6,099 nt of DNA from Dehalococcoidia bacterium (GTDB lineage Bacteria; Chloroflexota; Dehalococcoidia; GIF9; AB-539-J10): the NCBI GenBank assembly GCA_023128875.1, contig JAGMDB010000052.1, positions 1-6,099 on the forward strand, read 5' to 3'. The notes under the pieces are model-generated. The model was not told where the DNA came from. It saw nothing but the letters and a program-made list of their open reading frames with translations, and ran no database searches. Positions 6,096-6,099 of the stretch are shown here, one piece after another. Position numbers and translations under genes: made by a program. How positions within the stretch are numbered: position 1 is the first letter of the stretch; each line of letters begins with the position of its first letter.

Positions 6096-6099
6096 TTAT

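Overview
The window is a housekeeping segment of a bacterial chromosome, most likely from the Chloroflexota and probably the class Dehalococcoidia. The grounds are the association of rel, hisS and gyrB with an obg-nadD pair, a short GyrB without the proteobacterial insert, a NadD with PWLK where many families have PPHK, and an Obg whose G3 motif starts with Glu instead of Asp. As I recall, Dehalococcoides shares these traits, but this is memory and no search was run.

Layout, left to right. The N-terminal hydrolase (HD) domain of a RelA/SpoT-type (p)ppGpp enzyme lies on the minus strand and runs off the left edge (1-478). Upstream of it on the same strand is a small unrecognised gene (538-867) whose frame is broken twice, each time at a short homopolymer. 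Repairing both gives one continuous reading of about 109 residues. Then come a pair of 9-bp direct repeats and a near-perfect 21-bp dyad (963-983) carrying back-to-back extended -10 elements, one facing the small gene and rel and one facing hisS. hisS (1002-2267, plus) starts at TTG behind a strong ribosome binding site.

A 224-bp spacer follows hisS. It holds a consensus extended -10 promoter and an 18-codon leader ORF that overlaps the gyrB start in another frame. gyrB (2492-4399, plus) is complete and converges on nadD with only 16 bp between the stop codons. On the minus strand, obg (5029-6084) and nadD (4416-5024) form a tightly coupled pair with a 4-bp gap. obg may have a promoter so close to its start codon that its mRNA would be leaderless.

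Most genes serve core functions: stringent-response alarmone turnover, His-tRNA charging, DNA supercoiling, NAD synthesis and ribosome-associated GTPase activity. I saw no mobile element genes, CRISPR array, tRNA or rRNA, and no clear exotic system. The items most worth a second look are the broken small gene, the divergent dyad promoter, the altered G3 motif and missing C-terminal domain of Obg, and the leader ORF overlapping gyrB.
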